Shown here piece after piece: positions 18,968 to 27,241 of a DNA stretch of 64,000 bases. Under the pieces are notes generated by a model. The model did not search any database and had not been told where the DNA came from. It worked only from the letters and a program-made list of their open reading frames with translations. Made by a program: the position numbers and the translations under genes. This DNA comes from Parashewanella sp965200795 (lineage in GTDB: Bacteria; Pseudomonadota; Gammaproteobacteria; Enterobacterales; Shewanellaceae). The stretch is from positions 154,034 through 218,033 of the forward strand of contig CBDAVB010000027.1 in the NCBI GenBank assembly GCA_965200795.1, written 5' to 3'. Within the stretch, counting starts at the first letter, position 1, and each line of letters begins with the position of its first letter.

Positions 18968-20794
18968 GTAACTACTCAATAAGTTGTGGTAAGTACCCAG
19001 TCAAATGAAATCGAATATTTTTCTTTCTGAAACGCCAGTCAAGAGCGACTTCTTCAGATGAAAGCAATTGACTAGGTACTTAAGTCATCAAACTGTAAGA
19101 TTTTGTAACGATCGTGCGATCAACTTGACTGCTTATTTTAAGGCTTCATACTCTCATCAAATTTAATTATACCACTTGATTTTGAAGCTAAAAATTCCTG
19201 ATTTATCTGATTCAGCTTGCCCTGAATGTCGTCCAGTCGTTGAAGAACTACAGCAAACTATTGTAGAGCTGTCTGAGCGTGTTCAAATTTTAGAAGATGA
19301 AATCAAAGAGCTTAAGAATCAGAAAAAGAAACCCAAGTTCAAACCCAGCGGTATGGATGATAATACTGACCCTGACAACGATGAAAACGGTTCGAACAAA
19401 GGGAAGTCTGGCAAGCGAAAAGGAAAGCGCGGTAAAACCTCGAACCTGCGCATCCATAATGAAAAAGTCATAGAGCCGGAAGGTCACATTCCATCAAACG
19501 CTCAATTCATCGGCTATAAAACTTTTGTTGTTCAAGACATCGAAATTAACAACATCAATACTTGTTACAAGATGGCCCGCTACCGTCTCGCTGACGGCAA
19601 GATAGTATCAGGCCAACTCCCGGCAGAGCTCAAAGGCTCGCACTTTGGTACAACATTAAGAACTTATGTGCTGTATCAGCACCATCATTGTCAAGTGACT
19701 CAGTCGCTACTGCTCGAACAACTCAGAGAGTGGGGCGTCGATATTTCAGCAGGCCAACTCAATCGTTTGTTATCAGAAAAATATGATGACTTTCATCACG
19801 AGAAGGATGACTTATTGACTAAAGGGCTAAGCGGTACAGGTTACATTACGACCGATGATACAGGTGGACGTCATCAAGGCAAAAATGGGTTTGTCACTCA
19901 TATCGGTAATGAGCTGTTTGCTTGGTTTCAAAGTTCAAAAAGCAAAAGCAGAGTAAATTTCTTGTCATTGCTGTGTGCGGATCAACTCGGGTATCGCATT
20001 AATACTGCGGCGCTGAATTATATGAAGCAACAAAGGTTACCCATGGCACAACGGGAAAGTCTTGCTAATCACCCATGTCAATTTTTTAATAATGAAGCAC
20101 AATGGCTGGAGCATTTACAGCAGCTCGGATTTACCAGCGAACGTCATATTCGATGTGCGACCGAAGGGGCATTATTTGCTCAAGCCGTTGAAGTGCAACC
20201 TATCGAATCATTGGTGGTTGTCAGTGATGGCGCGGGACAATTTAAGGTACTCATTCACGCTCTGTGCTGGGTTCATGCTGAAAGGCTCATCCACAATCTT
20301 ATTCCACTTTGCCCAGAACACCGTAGTGATATCAAAAAAGTGAGAGATGAGATTTGGGATTTTTACCGTGAGCTTAAACGTTATAAAGTTCAGCCTTGTA
20401 TCAAGAAAGCAGAACAACTCTCTCAAAGGTTTGATGATATTTTTACGCAAAAGACCAGTTATCAAACCTTGAATCAACAGCTAAAGCGACTGCACAAACA
20501 TAAGTCGTCGCTACTTCGAGTACTGGAACGACCTGAAATTCCGATACATACCAACGGCAGTGAAAACGATTTGCGAGAACATGTCAAAAGGCGAAAAGTC
20601 AGTGGTGGAACAAGAAGTGATTTAGGACGCCGATGCCGAGACACCTTTTCGAGTTTGCGCAAAACCTGCCAAAAACAAAACGTGTCATTTTGGGCGTTTT
20701 TAAATGACAGGCTTTCTCTTAAAAATACCATCCCTTTACTGGGAGACTTGGTGCTGCAAGGGTCTCGAACTACCACAACTTATTGAGTAGTTAC
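18968..20794 (+). mobile_element. IS66-like element with a single transposase gene
   Basis: Inverted repeats of 24 bp at 18968-18991 and 20771-20794 (starting GTAACTACTCAATAAG) are flanked by exact 8-bp duplications GCGAAAAG (18960-18967 and 20795-20802). The element is 1827 bp and contains only the tnpC-like gene; the accessory tnpA and tnpB of classical IS66 are absent, as in the ISBst12 type. It sits in the space between the thi operon and the CRISPR genes. Confidence 0.92.
19176..20786 (+). CDS. IS66-family transposase (TnpC type)
   Basis: A 536-aa protein. An N-terminal coiled coil (residues about 20-50, rich in E, K and L) is followed by a charged linker. The DDE domain follows, with GYITTDDTGGRHQGKNG for the first Asp, VVVSDGAGQF for the second, and IHTNGSENDLREHVKRRK with the catalytic Glu near the end. 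These match IS66 TnpC. Start codons are poor (TTG at 19176 or 19182), so the exact start is uncertain. The frame is intact. Confidence 0.9.
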   Translation: MILKLKIPDLSDSACPECRPVVEELQQTIVELSERVQILEDEIKELKNQKKKPKFKPSGMDDNTDPDNDENGSNKGKSGKRKGKRGKTSNLRIHNEKVIEPEGHIPSNAQFIGYKTFVVQDIEINNINTCYKMARYRLADGKIVSGQLPAELKGSHFGTTLRTYVLYQHHHCQVTQSLLLEQLREWGVDISAGQLNRLLSEKYDDFHHEKDDLLTKGLSGTGYITTDDTGGRHQGKNGFVTHIGNELFAWFQSSKSKSRVNFLSLLCADQLGYRINTAALNYMKQQRLPMAQRESLANHPCQFFNNEAQWLEHLQQLGFTSERHIRCATEGALFAQAVEVQPIESLVVVSDGAGQFKVLIHALCWVHAERLIHNLIPLCPEHRSDIKKVRDEIWDFYRELKRYKVQPCIKKAEQLSQRFDDIFTQKTSYQTLNQQLKRLHKHKSSLLRVLERPEIPIHTNGSENDLREHVKRRKVSGGTRSDLGRRCRDTFSSLRKTCQKQNVSFWAFLNDRLSLKNTIPLLGDLVLQGSRTTTTY

Positions 20795-20806
20795 GCGAAA
20801 AGGTAG

Positions 20807-20965
20807 TAAGTAGCTGACAATAAAGAATTTTTTGATATCCACCTTTACCGCGCTACGGCGTTGCAACTTCCGTTACATAGCTAGTGCTATGCGCCCTGCG
20901 TTGCGCCTTGTTCTGCACTATATCTGAACACCGAAATTCTGAAGAAACTAATCGTCAGCTACTTA
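20807..20965. repeat. Family A inverted-repeat element, copy A2
   Basis: TAAGTAGCTGACAATAAAG at the left and ATCGTCAGCTACTTA at the right are near-perfect inverted termini of a 159-bp element. Its reverse complement aligns with A1 at 9549-9712 throughout. It begins four bases after the IS66-like element's target duplication. No reading frame of interest. Confidence 0.75.
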
Positions 20966-21447
20966 TAACAGCTATGGCAGCAGTTGCCTCGCATCCGCTT
21001 AGGGATACTTCTTGTCAACGGCTAAAAACCGCGGAATCGAGTGAAAGTTTGATCGAATTGAAAGAAATTCGAGTTGCGCCCGCTAATAAGTTATAGGTAT
21101 AAGCCAAGAAAAACAATTTTATTGAAAAGCACTGATAAATTGTAATGTTGGATTCAGTCTGACATTGATACACGCTAGACTACCTTAGATAAGGTCTGAA
21201 AATTATTTACCATGCAACAGTGCTCATATTTATGCCCACGGTGAATATTGAAGCTAAGCACCTGTTTTGCATGAATTTAGTTCTGCAAATCAATTGGCTC
21301 AAAACGTTAAATGATAAAAACATCTCACTTAATGTGACTCTGCAATTTTGTAATGTCATACCGGATCTTAACAAATTTGTGAATATAACGTTTGTGAGGG
21401 TTGCGTATAGGTTACAACAGTAAAGTTCTTTAAAAGGAGATCTCAAT
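20966..21447. other. Intergenic region before the CRISPR operon
   Basis: I recognise no gene here. The sequence becomes AT-rich toward 21448. An AAGGAGAT ribosome-binding site lies at 21436-21443 before the Cas10-like start. The operon promoter is probably in 21150-21420, but I cannot single one out. Confidence 0.4.
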
Positions 21448-23169
21448 ATGTATGTATATCTTTTTGAAGCAAAATCAATACAAAATTATTTATTTCAGCC
21501 GGAAAAATTGCGAGATGTGATTTCGGCATCAGAGCGATTAGATCGGCTGGTGGATTCCAAACCGGATTGCACCTTAGCAAAAATAATCGCAAGCGCCGAA
21601 TTATCAGCAGATATCATTGACGCTGATAATAAAGAACCAGAAATCAGATTTTTACGCTGCAATGGTGGAACGTTTTATTGCTTCAGCATCAAAGCTGAAC
21701 CTCTGCAAAAATTAAGGGGGCTGTGGACGTTAACATTGAGTCAGCTTTTCCCGAGTCTGCAATATACTGACGCTTTAGTTCAGGCAGAGTCTTTAGCCGA
21801 AGCCATTAATATCGGTCACGAGACGCTCGCCTCGGAACGAAACGCGCCTGAGGCAATTTATCCCATTGCGACTAGTATCATAAAACGTGATCCGAGAGTT
21901 GGTTTTGCAAGCGTACCCATGAGTGAGCTCGCTGCGCGTGCGTCAGTCAAATCTGAAACGATTGATTTAACAACGGAGCAACACAGGCAAGCTTACCAAG
22001 CTTTCTCTCTACCAGAAAATGCCAGTTTACAACATAGGTTCACACCGGATGAAATCATCGGGAAAGTAAAATACCCGATTAATTTTGATAAAGACTTTCC
22101 GTTTTCTAAGCCAGCAAACCCGAACAATAAAACCGTCAGAGATATGGCATTGATCCACATTGACGGTAACGGTTTAGGTATGATTTTGCTGAATCTTAAA
22201 GAGTCATTATCCGGTGAATCAGAAGAAGAATACAGCAGAGGGTTTCGAAAATTCTCTGACGCGATAAATAAAGCCACTGTATTAGCCGCAAAGGAAGCAA
22301 CAGCAAAGTTGTATGCCGGGGCAGTGGCTGAATCAGCAAATGCCGCTGATTCTGACCTTGTCTTACCAATGCGGCCGATTATTTCGGGCGGTGACAATAT
22401 CACCTTATTTTGTCGCGCTGATTTAGCCGTTGATTACGCGAAGACTTTTTGTAAAGCGTATCAAAAACACTCTAAAGATGAATTGAAACCATTATTTGAA
22501 ACTTATCTTAAAGCAGCAAAAATCAGCAAATACTTAACAGCAAGCGGTGGTATTTTATTCCACAAGCCGAGCCATCCTTTTTTACATTCACAACATTTGG
22601 TCGAAGAGCTTTGTGACGAGGCCAAGAATCTGACTAAACAAGCCGTAAAAAACAGTAAGGAAACGGCAGGGCCGGCCGCGCTGGCAATTTACCGGGTGTC
22701 TGATTCAACACAATCATCATTGACTGATATTTTAACGCGGCGACATCAGGTTAAGTGGGAGAATGGTCAACCGCTTAACTTTGGTCAGTATGCCTATTTT
22801 GTCGATGGTTGTGAATATGATCAACAGCGGGTTATATCCGGGCGCACCTTCAAAGAGCTTGATGATTTAATCGCACTTTCCTTAAGTCAAAGCGCGCCAA
22901 TTTCTATGAATAAATGGCGTCAGATGCTCACCCATATTTCAGTCAAAGACTATGACGAAACACAACGAATCTTCGAGCGTTCTTTAATGCTTTGTAATGA
23001 CGCCAGGAAAAAAATTGAACTGTTTGAGATTATCGGAAAATTATCAAATCAAAATACAAAAAATAGCTGGTATTGGCCCTGTGATGACGGTGGTTTTAAT
23101 ACCATGATTTCTGATGTGTTAACCCTGGAGCATTACCGCCCGGAATCATCGGAGGCAACCCATGATTAA
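21448..23169 (+). CDS. cas10: Cas10-like large subunit of a type III CRISPR complex, no HD domain, GGDN motif
   Basis: 573 aa. The N-terminal IQNYLFQPEKLRD and the FLRCNGGTFYCF strand resemble the first palm domain of Cmr2/Csm1 proteins. The second palm carries HIDGNGLG (D239) and SGGDN (residues 313-317) in place of the usual GGDD. There is no N-terminal HD nuclease domain. In the family, Cas10 binds the crRNA complex and the GGDD palm makes cyclic oligoadenylates; here one acidic residue is replaced by Asn, so synthesis may be lost or altered. It leads a seven-gene operon and overlaps the next gene by 8 bases. AAGGAGAT precedes the ATG. Confidence 0.82.
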   Translation: MYVYLFEAKSIQNYLFQPEKLRDVISASERLDRLVDSKPDCTLAKIIASAELSADIIDADNKEPEIRFLRCNGGTFYCFSIKAEPLQKLRGLWTLTLSQLFPSLQYTDALVQAESLAEAINIGHETLASERNAPEAIYPIATSIIKRDPRVGFASVPMSELAARASVKSETIDLTTEQHRQAYQAFSLPENASLQHRFTPDEIIGKVKYPINFDKDFPFSKPANPNNKTVRDMALIHIDGNGLGMILLNLKESLSGESEEEYSRGFRKFSDAINKATVLAAKEATAKLYAGAVAESANAADSDLVLPMRPIISGGDNITLFCRADLAVDYAKTFCKAYQKHSKDELKPLFETYLKAAKISKYLTASGGILFHKPSHPFLHSQHLVEELCDEAKNLTKQAVKNSKETAGPAALAIYRVSDSTQSSLTDILTRRHQVKWENGQPLNFGQYAYFVDGCEYDQQRVISGRTFKELDDLIALSLSQSAPISMNKWRQMLTHISVKDYDETQRIFERSLMLCNDARKKIELFEIIGKLSNQNTKNSWYWPCDDGGFNTMISDVLTLEHYRPESSEATHD

Positions 23170-23764
23170 TAAATTAATTCTAACACTAGATATCTCATCA
23201 GACTGGCATATCGGTTCAGGTGAAGAAGGCGGAGCTTATGCTGACGCATTAGTACTGAAAGATTCAAATAATCTTCCGTATCTCCCCGGGCGGGCCTTAA
23301 AAGGGTTGCTAAGAGATGCCTTTGAGCAAGGCGTAAGTAACCATTGGTTTGAGCATGGGGATGACCAAAAACTGGTTAACGATTTGTTTGGCGGCGAAGG
23401 TGAGGGAATTGAAACACAGGGGATAATCCAAGTATCGAGCGGATGTTTATCTGAAGAAGAAAAAGCTTATTTAATTTCAGAGCCGAGCGCTTCGTCGAAA
23501 CTGTATCGAGTTATCCGGCATACCGCTATTGATAATGAAACAGGTGTGGCGCAAGAAACCAGTTTGAGATCCATTGAAGTCACTATTCCGATGACGTTAA
23601 AAGCCGAAATTACTTTTAACGCTGAGCATCCGAAGTTTTCAGAATATGAGAATAGTAAAACGCTTTTGAAATGGTTAGCGCAATCAAGCCGTTTAATTAT
23701 GTCGTTTGGCGCTAAAAGACAACGCGGTTTTGGTGAAATCGCTATTACAAGTCATATTCAGTAA
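23162..23764 (+). CDS. Cas7-type RAMP protein (Csm3-like)
   Basis: 200 aa. It begins with a beta strand, then HIGSGEEGG, then LPGRALKGLLRDAFE, the RAMP pattern of backbone subunits that line the crRNA and cut target RNA every six nucleotides in type III complexes. It ends with a glycine-rich loop, GAKRQRGFGEI. The candidate catalytic acidic residue cannot be fixed without an alignment. The start overlaps the cas10 end by 8 bases and the next gene begins 10 bases later. Confidence 0.82.
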   Translation: MINKLILTLDISSDWHIGSGEEGGAYADALVLKDSNNLPYLPGRALKGLLRDAFEQGVSNHWFEHGDDQKLVNDLFGGEGEGIETQGIIQVSSGCLSEEEKAYLISEPSASSKLYRVIRHTAIDNETGVAQETSLRSIEVTIPMTLKAEITFNAEHPKFSEYENSKTLLKWLAQSSRLIMSFGAKRQRGFGEIAITSHIQ

Positions 23765-23774
23765 GGGCAGATAA

Positions 23775-25325
23775 ATGAGATCCTATTACAAACTGACATT
23801 GCGAGAACCGGTGATTATCAGCCGGACTTCAGCCCAGGGCGGTCATCAAGTGTCAGATTACATCCCGGGAAGCGCCATTTTAGGTGTTGCGGCGTCTAGC
23901 GTCTATTCAAAATTAGATAAGCAAACGTCATGGGATTTATTCCATTCCGGTAAATGTATTTTTAGCTCTGTATTTCCCGCGGACGGTGGTGAAATCGCGT
24001 TTCCGACACCATCCAGTCTGCATTTTGCGAAAGGCGTTAACCCGATACATAACTCAGAATATCAAATATCTGAATTAACCAATCACGCGAACATAGATTT
24101 CAAACGTGACGCAAAGATCCAATATAAACAATGCAGAGAAGGATACATTACATCAACCGGCCATTCTGTAAGTGTAAAAAAAGGTTATAAAACAAAAACG
24201 GCTATCGACAATAGAACAGGCAGCGTAAAAGAGGGGCGATTATTTTCATACGGATATCTTGAGGCCGGGCAAGAGTTCATAGGCTGGATTGAATGTGAAG
24301 ATACTCAACATTTGCAAATAGTCAAAGATGCATTAACGGGTGAGAAACGCATCGGTCGTTCACGAAGCGCTGAATTCGGACGGGTAGATATACAAGATCT
24401 TAATGTTGAAGAAAAACCGCCGGCTATTGAAGTCAGTAAACAGCTTGTGTTGTGGTGTATCAGTAACTGCCAATGCCTTGGGCAAAATGGTTTACCGACA
24501 TATACGCCTGACTTGCCGGATTTGATTGCCTCTGCTGAAGGCAGACTAAACCGTAAACTTAGTTTTATCAGAAGTACCCGTACCTCTCTTTACAATCAAA
24601 CAAGAAAGGGCCTGGATTCAGAGCAATTACAAATCGCCGGAGGTTCCGTACTGGTATTCGATGATGTTGATATTTCAAGTGAGGATCTAGCACATTTACA
24701 GCAAAAAGGCATCGGTATCAATCGCCACATCGGTCTGGGTAGTGTAGTGATTAACCCGAACTGGTCAAGATTCGCGGAGTTACCCGCTGATAAACTTTTT
24801 TCACCAGTCGGGTTTGAGAACGTAAAGCAGCCGCAATTTATTGCTGAAGCGAATTCACCAATGACGCAATGGATACAAGCAGCTATCAGACAATCTCACG
24901 AAAAACGTCAAGCGCGGACTCAAGTTGAGCGGTTAATGATTCAAATTTTGAACGCTTATCAGAATGCTCGTCATTATAACCGTGTTTCTCCGAACCATAA
25001 CTCAGGTCCGTCCCGCTCCCAATGGCGAAGGATAATGGACTTATTACGCTATCAATCTTCAGAAACCAAAACCAGGTTATTTGATAGTGAAGATGCCATT
25101 TGTAAACCCGAAAACGACGCTATAGGCTGGGGTGTTCAATGGCATAACGGAACTGCGTTAATTACATTCAGCGAGTTCTTAAAACAAACGATATCAACAA
25201 CAGATGACGATACATTATTAAGCCTGTGTGAACAATTATGTCGTTACGATTTATCGAATAACGCCGGGCTTGAACTTGCGCATCATAAGTTGACACTGAA
25301 ATCACACAAAAACGCGGAGGCATAG
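23775..25325 (+). CDS. csx10: Csx10-like RAMP protein (Cas5 group, type III-D)
   Basis: 516 aa. The N-terminal RAMP half runs from LREPVIISRTSAQGG through SDYIPGSAILG and a basic GYKTKTAID stretch to LFSYGYLEAGQEFIG and GEKRIGRSRSAEFGRV. The second half has GIGINRHIGLGSVVINP and a C-terminal PSRSQW motif. This order matches Csx10, the Cas5-like subunit that holds the crRNA 5-prime handle in type III-D. It is longer than simple Cas5 proteins, as Csx10 usually is. A short AAGGG site precedes the ATG. Confidence 0.82.
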   Translation: MRSYYKLTLREPVIISRTSAQGGHQVSDYIPGSAILGVAASSVYSKLDKQTSWDLFHSGKCIFSSVFPADGGEIAFPTPSSLHFAKGVNPIHNSEYQISELTNHANIDFKRDAKIQYKQCREGYITSTGHSVSVKKGYKTKTAIDNRTGSVKEGRLFSYGYLEAGQEFIGWIECEDTQHLQIVKDALTGEKRIGRSRSAEFGRVDIQDLNVEEKPPAIEVSKQLVLWCISNCQCLGQNGLPTYTPDLPDLIASAEGRLNRKLSFIRSTRTSLYNQTRKGLDSEQLQIAGGSVLVFDDVDISSEDLAHLQQKGIGINRHIGLGSVVINPNWSRFAELPADKLFSPVGFENVKQPQFIAEANSPMTQWIQAAIRQSHEKRQARTQVERLMIQILNAYQNARHYNRVSPNHNSGPSRSQWRRIMDLLRYQSSETKTRLFDSEDAICKPENDAIGWGVQWHNGTALITFSEFLKQTISTTDDDTLLSLCEQLCRYDLSNNAGLELAHHKLTLKSHKNAEA

Positions 25326-25327
25326 GC

Positions 25328-26731
25328 ATGAGCCGAATACATATCGTAAAAATGGTAATTGAGACCCAAAGTCCGTTATCGATAGCCGCCGGTATACGTG
25401 AAACGGGTTTTGATACAGAGCTTATTCGTGACGTAAATCATTTACCCGTTATTCCGGCAACCGCAATCGCGGGTGTGTGGCGAGGGCTTTGTCAGCAAAA
25501 CTACGGCGATGAATTAGCGAACACTTGGTTCGGCACGATTTTTCAGCGTTCAAAACTGGCCATAAGTAACGCAAGACTGCTCAACAAAAAAGGTGAGCTG
25601 CCTCAAACCTATTGCCCGGAAAATGAGATTGCGGATGATGAAATATTAAAACTGTGTCATCAGAACAGACCGCACCACAGGGAGCGTGTCGCGATTAACG
25701 ATCGCGGCGCCGCTAAAAATAAAGGGAAGTACGACCAGATTCTATTACCTAAAGGCATTCGGTTCGCGCTCACACTGCACTGGAATAGTGAAAATAACGA
25801 GCTTGGTACCGGAGAATGGCAAAAGCTTCAGGCGTTATGGCTGGATAGACGTTTCGCGTTCGGTTCCAGCACTCGCAATGGCTTAGGACAAATAAAAATC
25901 GTGTCATATGAAAGCCGGGCTTTTGATTTAAGCCTGGGTTCAGGTTCAGCGGAGCAAATGCGCAAATTTAAGTCTCAACTCGCCAGACAAGCACCGGATT
26001 TTACAATGCGGCGGGCTAATACCAGTATATTATTGGCTGAAATACCGTTAAAAGCGAAAGATAACTGGCGTTGCGGCAGAGGTATAGAGCTGCTTAACAG
26101 CAAGAATGGATCAGATCATAAGTCAGTCGCAATCATCAGTTACAGTGAGCCGGTCGTTAAATGGCAAAACGGACATGCGTCTGTTATAAAAAATCAACCG
26201 ATGTTATGCGGCAGCGGCGTCAAAGGTATGATTGCCCATCGCCTTGCATACCATTACCGAAAACACAGCGGCGAGTGGTCTGAGAGCTTAGCGGAAGCCG
26301 GCAGTGAACAATGGAGCGCCAGACCGCAAGGGCTTAATGAGCTTTTAGGTTTTGCGGCGGATAATAGCCAAAATGCAGGTCAGGCCGGGCAGTTCTACAT
26401 TGATGATAGTGAAATTGATTATCAGCACACCATATTACGTCATCACAACAGTATTGACCGATTTACCGGCGGTGTCAGACAAGGCGCGCTCTATACAGAG
26501 GAGCTACTCTATCAACCTGAATTCACACTCCGGCTTTGGGTGAATAACAAGTTGAAGTTGAATGAAAAACTAAAAAAAGCGCTGCAAGACACCATAGAGG
26601 ATATCCGGTCAGGTATGTTGCCGATTGGCGCGGGTTCAGGAAGAGGAGCGAGTCTGATCCGGGCTGATTTAAGTAAAAATGTACAAATTAATCTAGATGC
26701 TATTTCAGACCCGGCAGAAGGAGCGCTGTAA
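25328..26731 (+). CDS. Double RAMP (Cas7-Cas7-like) protein
   Basis: 467 aa with two RAMP units in tandem. Residues about 1-200 contain LSIAAGIRETGFDTELIRD, then LPVIPATAIAGVWRG and RRFAFGSSTRNGLGQI. Residues about 235-460 contain RCGRGIELLNS, then QPMLCGSGVKGMIAHRL and LPIGAGSGRGASL. Each unit ends in its own glycine-rich loop. It probably supplies two adjacent backbone subunits from one chain, a known trend in type III-D systems. A GGAGG site lies before the ATG, two bases after the csx10 stop, and the stop overlaps the next start (TAATG). Confidence 0.78.
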   Translation: MSRIHIVKMVIETQSPLSIAAGIRETGFDTELIRDVNHLPVIPATAIAGVWRGLCQQNYGDELANTWFGTIFQRSKLAISNARLLNKKGELPQTYCPENEIADDEILKLCHQNRPHHRERVAINDRGAAKNKGKYDQILLPKGIRFALTLHWNSENNELGTGEWQKLQALWLDRRFAFGSSTRNGLGQIKIVSYESRAFDLSLGSGSAEQMRKFKSQLARQAPDFTMRRANTSILLAEIPLKAKDNWRCGRGIELLNSKNGSDHKSVAIISYSEPVVKWQNGHASVIKNQPMLCGSGVKGMIAHRLAYHYRKHSGEWSESLAEAGSEQWSARPQGLNELLGFAADNSQNAGQAGQFYIDDSEIDYQHTILRHHNSIDRFTGGVRQGALYTEELLYQPEFTLRLWVNNKLKLNEKLKKALQDTIEDIRSGMLPIGAGSGRGASLIRADLSKNVQINLDAISDPAEGAL

Positions 26732-27231
26732 TGACGTTAGCGGCATACCAACATTTAATGCGAACCAATAATAAAAGTTTGCGCTTTACACCTGAAGACT
26801 CATTAGGCGTTGCTTTGCCTGAGCTCACCTCCGCGACATTGAGTTTAACAACAAAGATGGCGCGGGCGGCTTCTCTGCAAGCGATCGTTACAGGGTTAAC
26901 AGCTACCTGTGGCTGGGCGGCATATCGGGACGAAGTAGTGCTCAGCGCTGAACTCAATGATCGCTATGACATTATCGAAGCGGAATTTACCAATGGTGAC
27001 GTTAGCATTGCGATAAAACACATCTGCGCGGATCACTATCAGGTTATTGAAATGAAGCGCGGTGATGAGCCAAGTTCTGACACCGTGTATAAACAGCAAG
27101 AGTTATATGTAAGGAGTAATCTATCCCGCATAGCGAACATCGCCGGCTACCGAATCTGGTATCAAAGGCGAGATCACAAATGGCGGCCGTACGCACAGCA
27201 ATTTACCGGATTTTCAGATAAGCATATATAA
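26731..27231 (+). CDS. Small CRISPR operon protein, Csx19-like
   Basis: 166 aa, mixed alpha/beta, no signal peptide. It ends in a cluster of aromatic and basic residues, GYRIWYQRRDHKWRPYAQQF, followed by TGF. Its size and position (after the double RAMP, before the TIGR03986-like RAMP) are those of csx19 in type III-D loci, and I call it Csx19-like mainly on context. The role of Csx19 is poorly known. A small Cas11-type helical subunit is an alternative but fits the predicted strands less well. The start overlaps the upstream stop by one base. Confidence 0.5.
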   Translation: MTLAAYQHLMRTNNKSLRFTPEDSLGVALPELTSATLSLTTKMARAASLQAIVTGLTATCGWAAYRDEVVLSAELNDRYDIIEAEFTNGDVSIAIKHICADHYQVIEMKRGDEPSSDTVYKQQELYVRSNLSRIANIAGYRIWYQRRDHKWRPYAQQFTGFSDKHI

Positions 27232-27241
27232 GGAACAGCAA

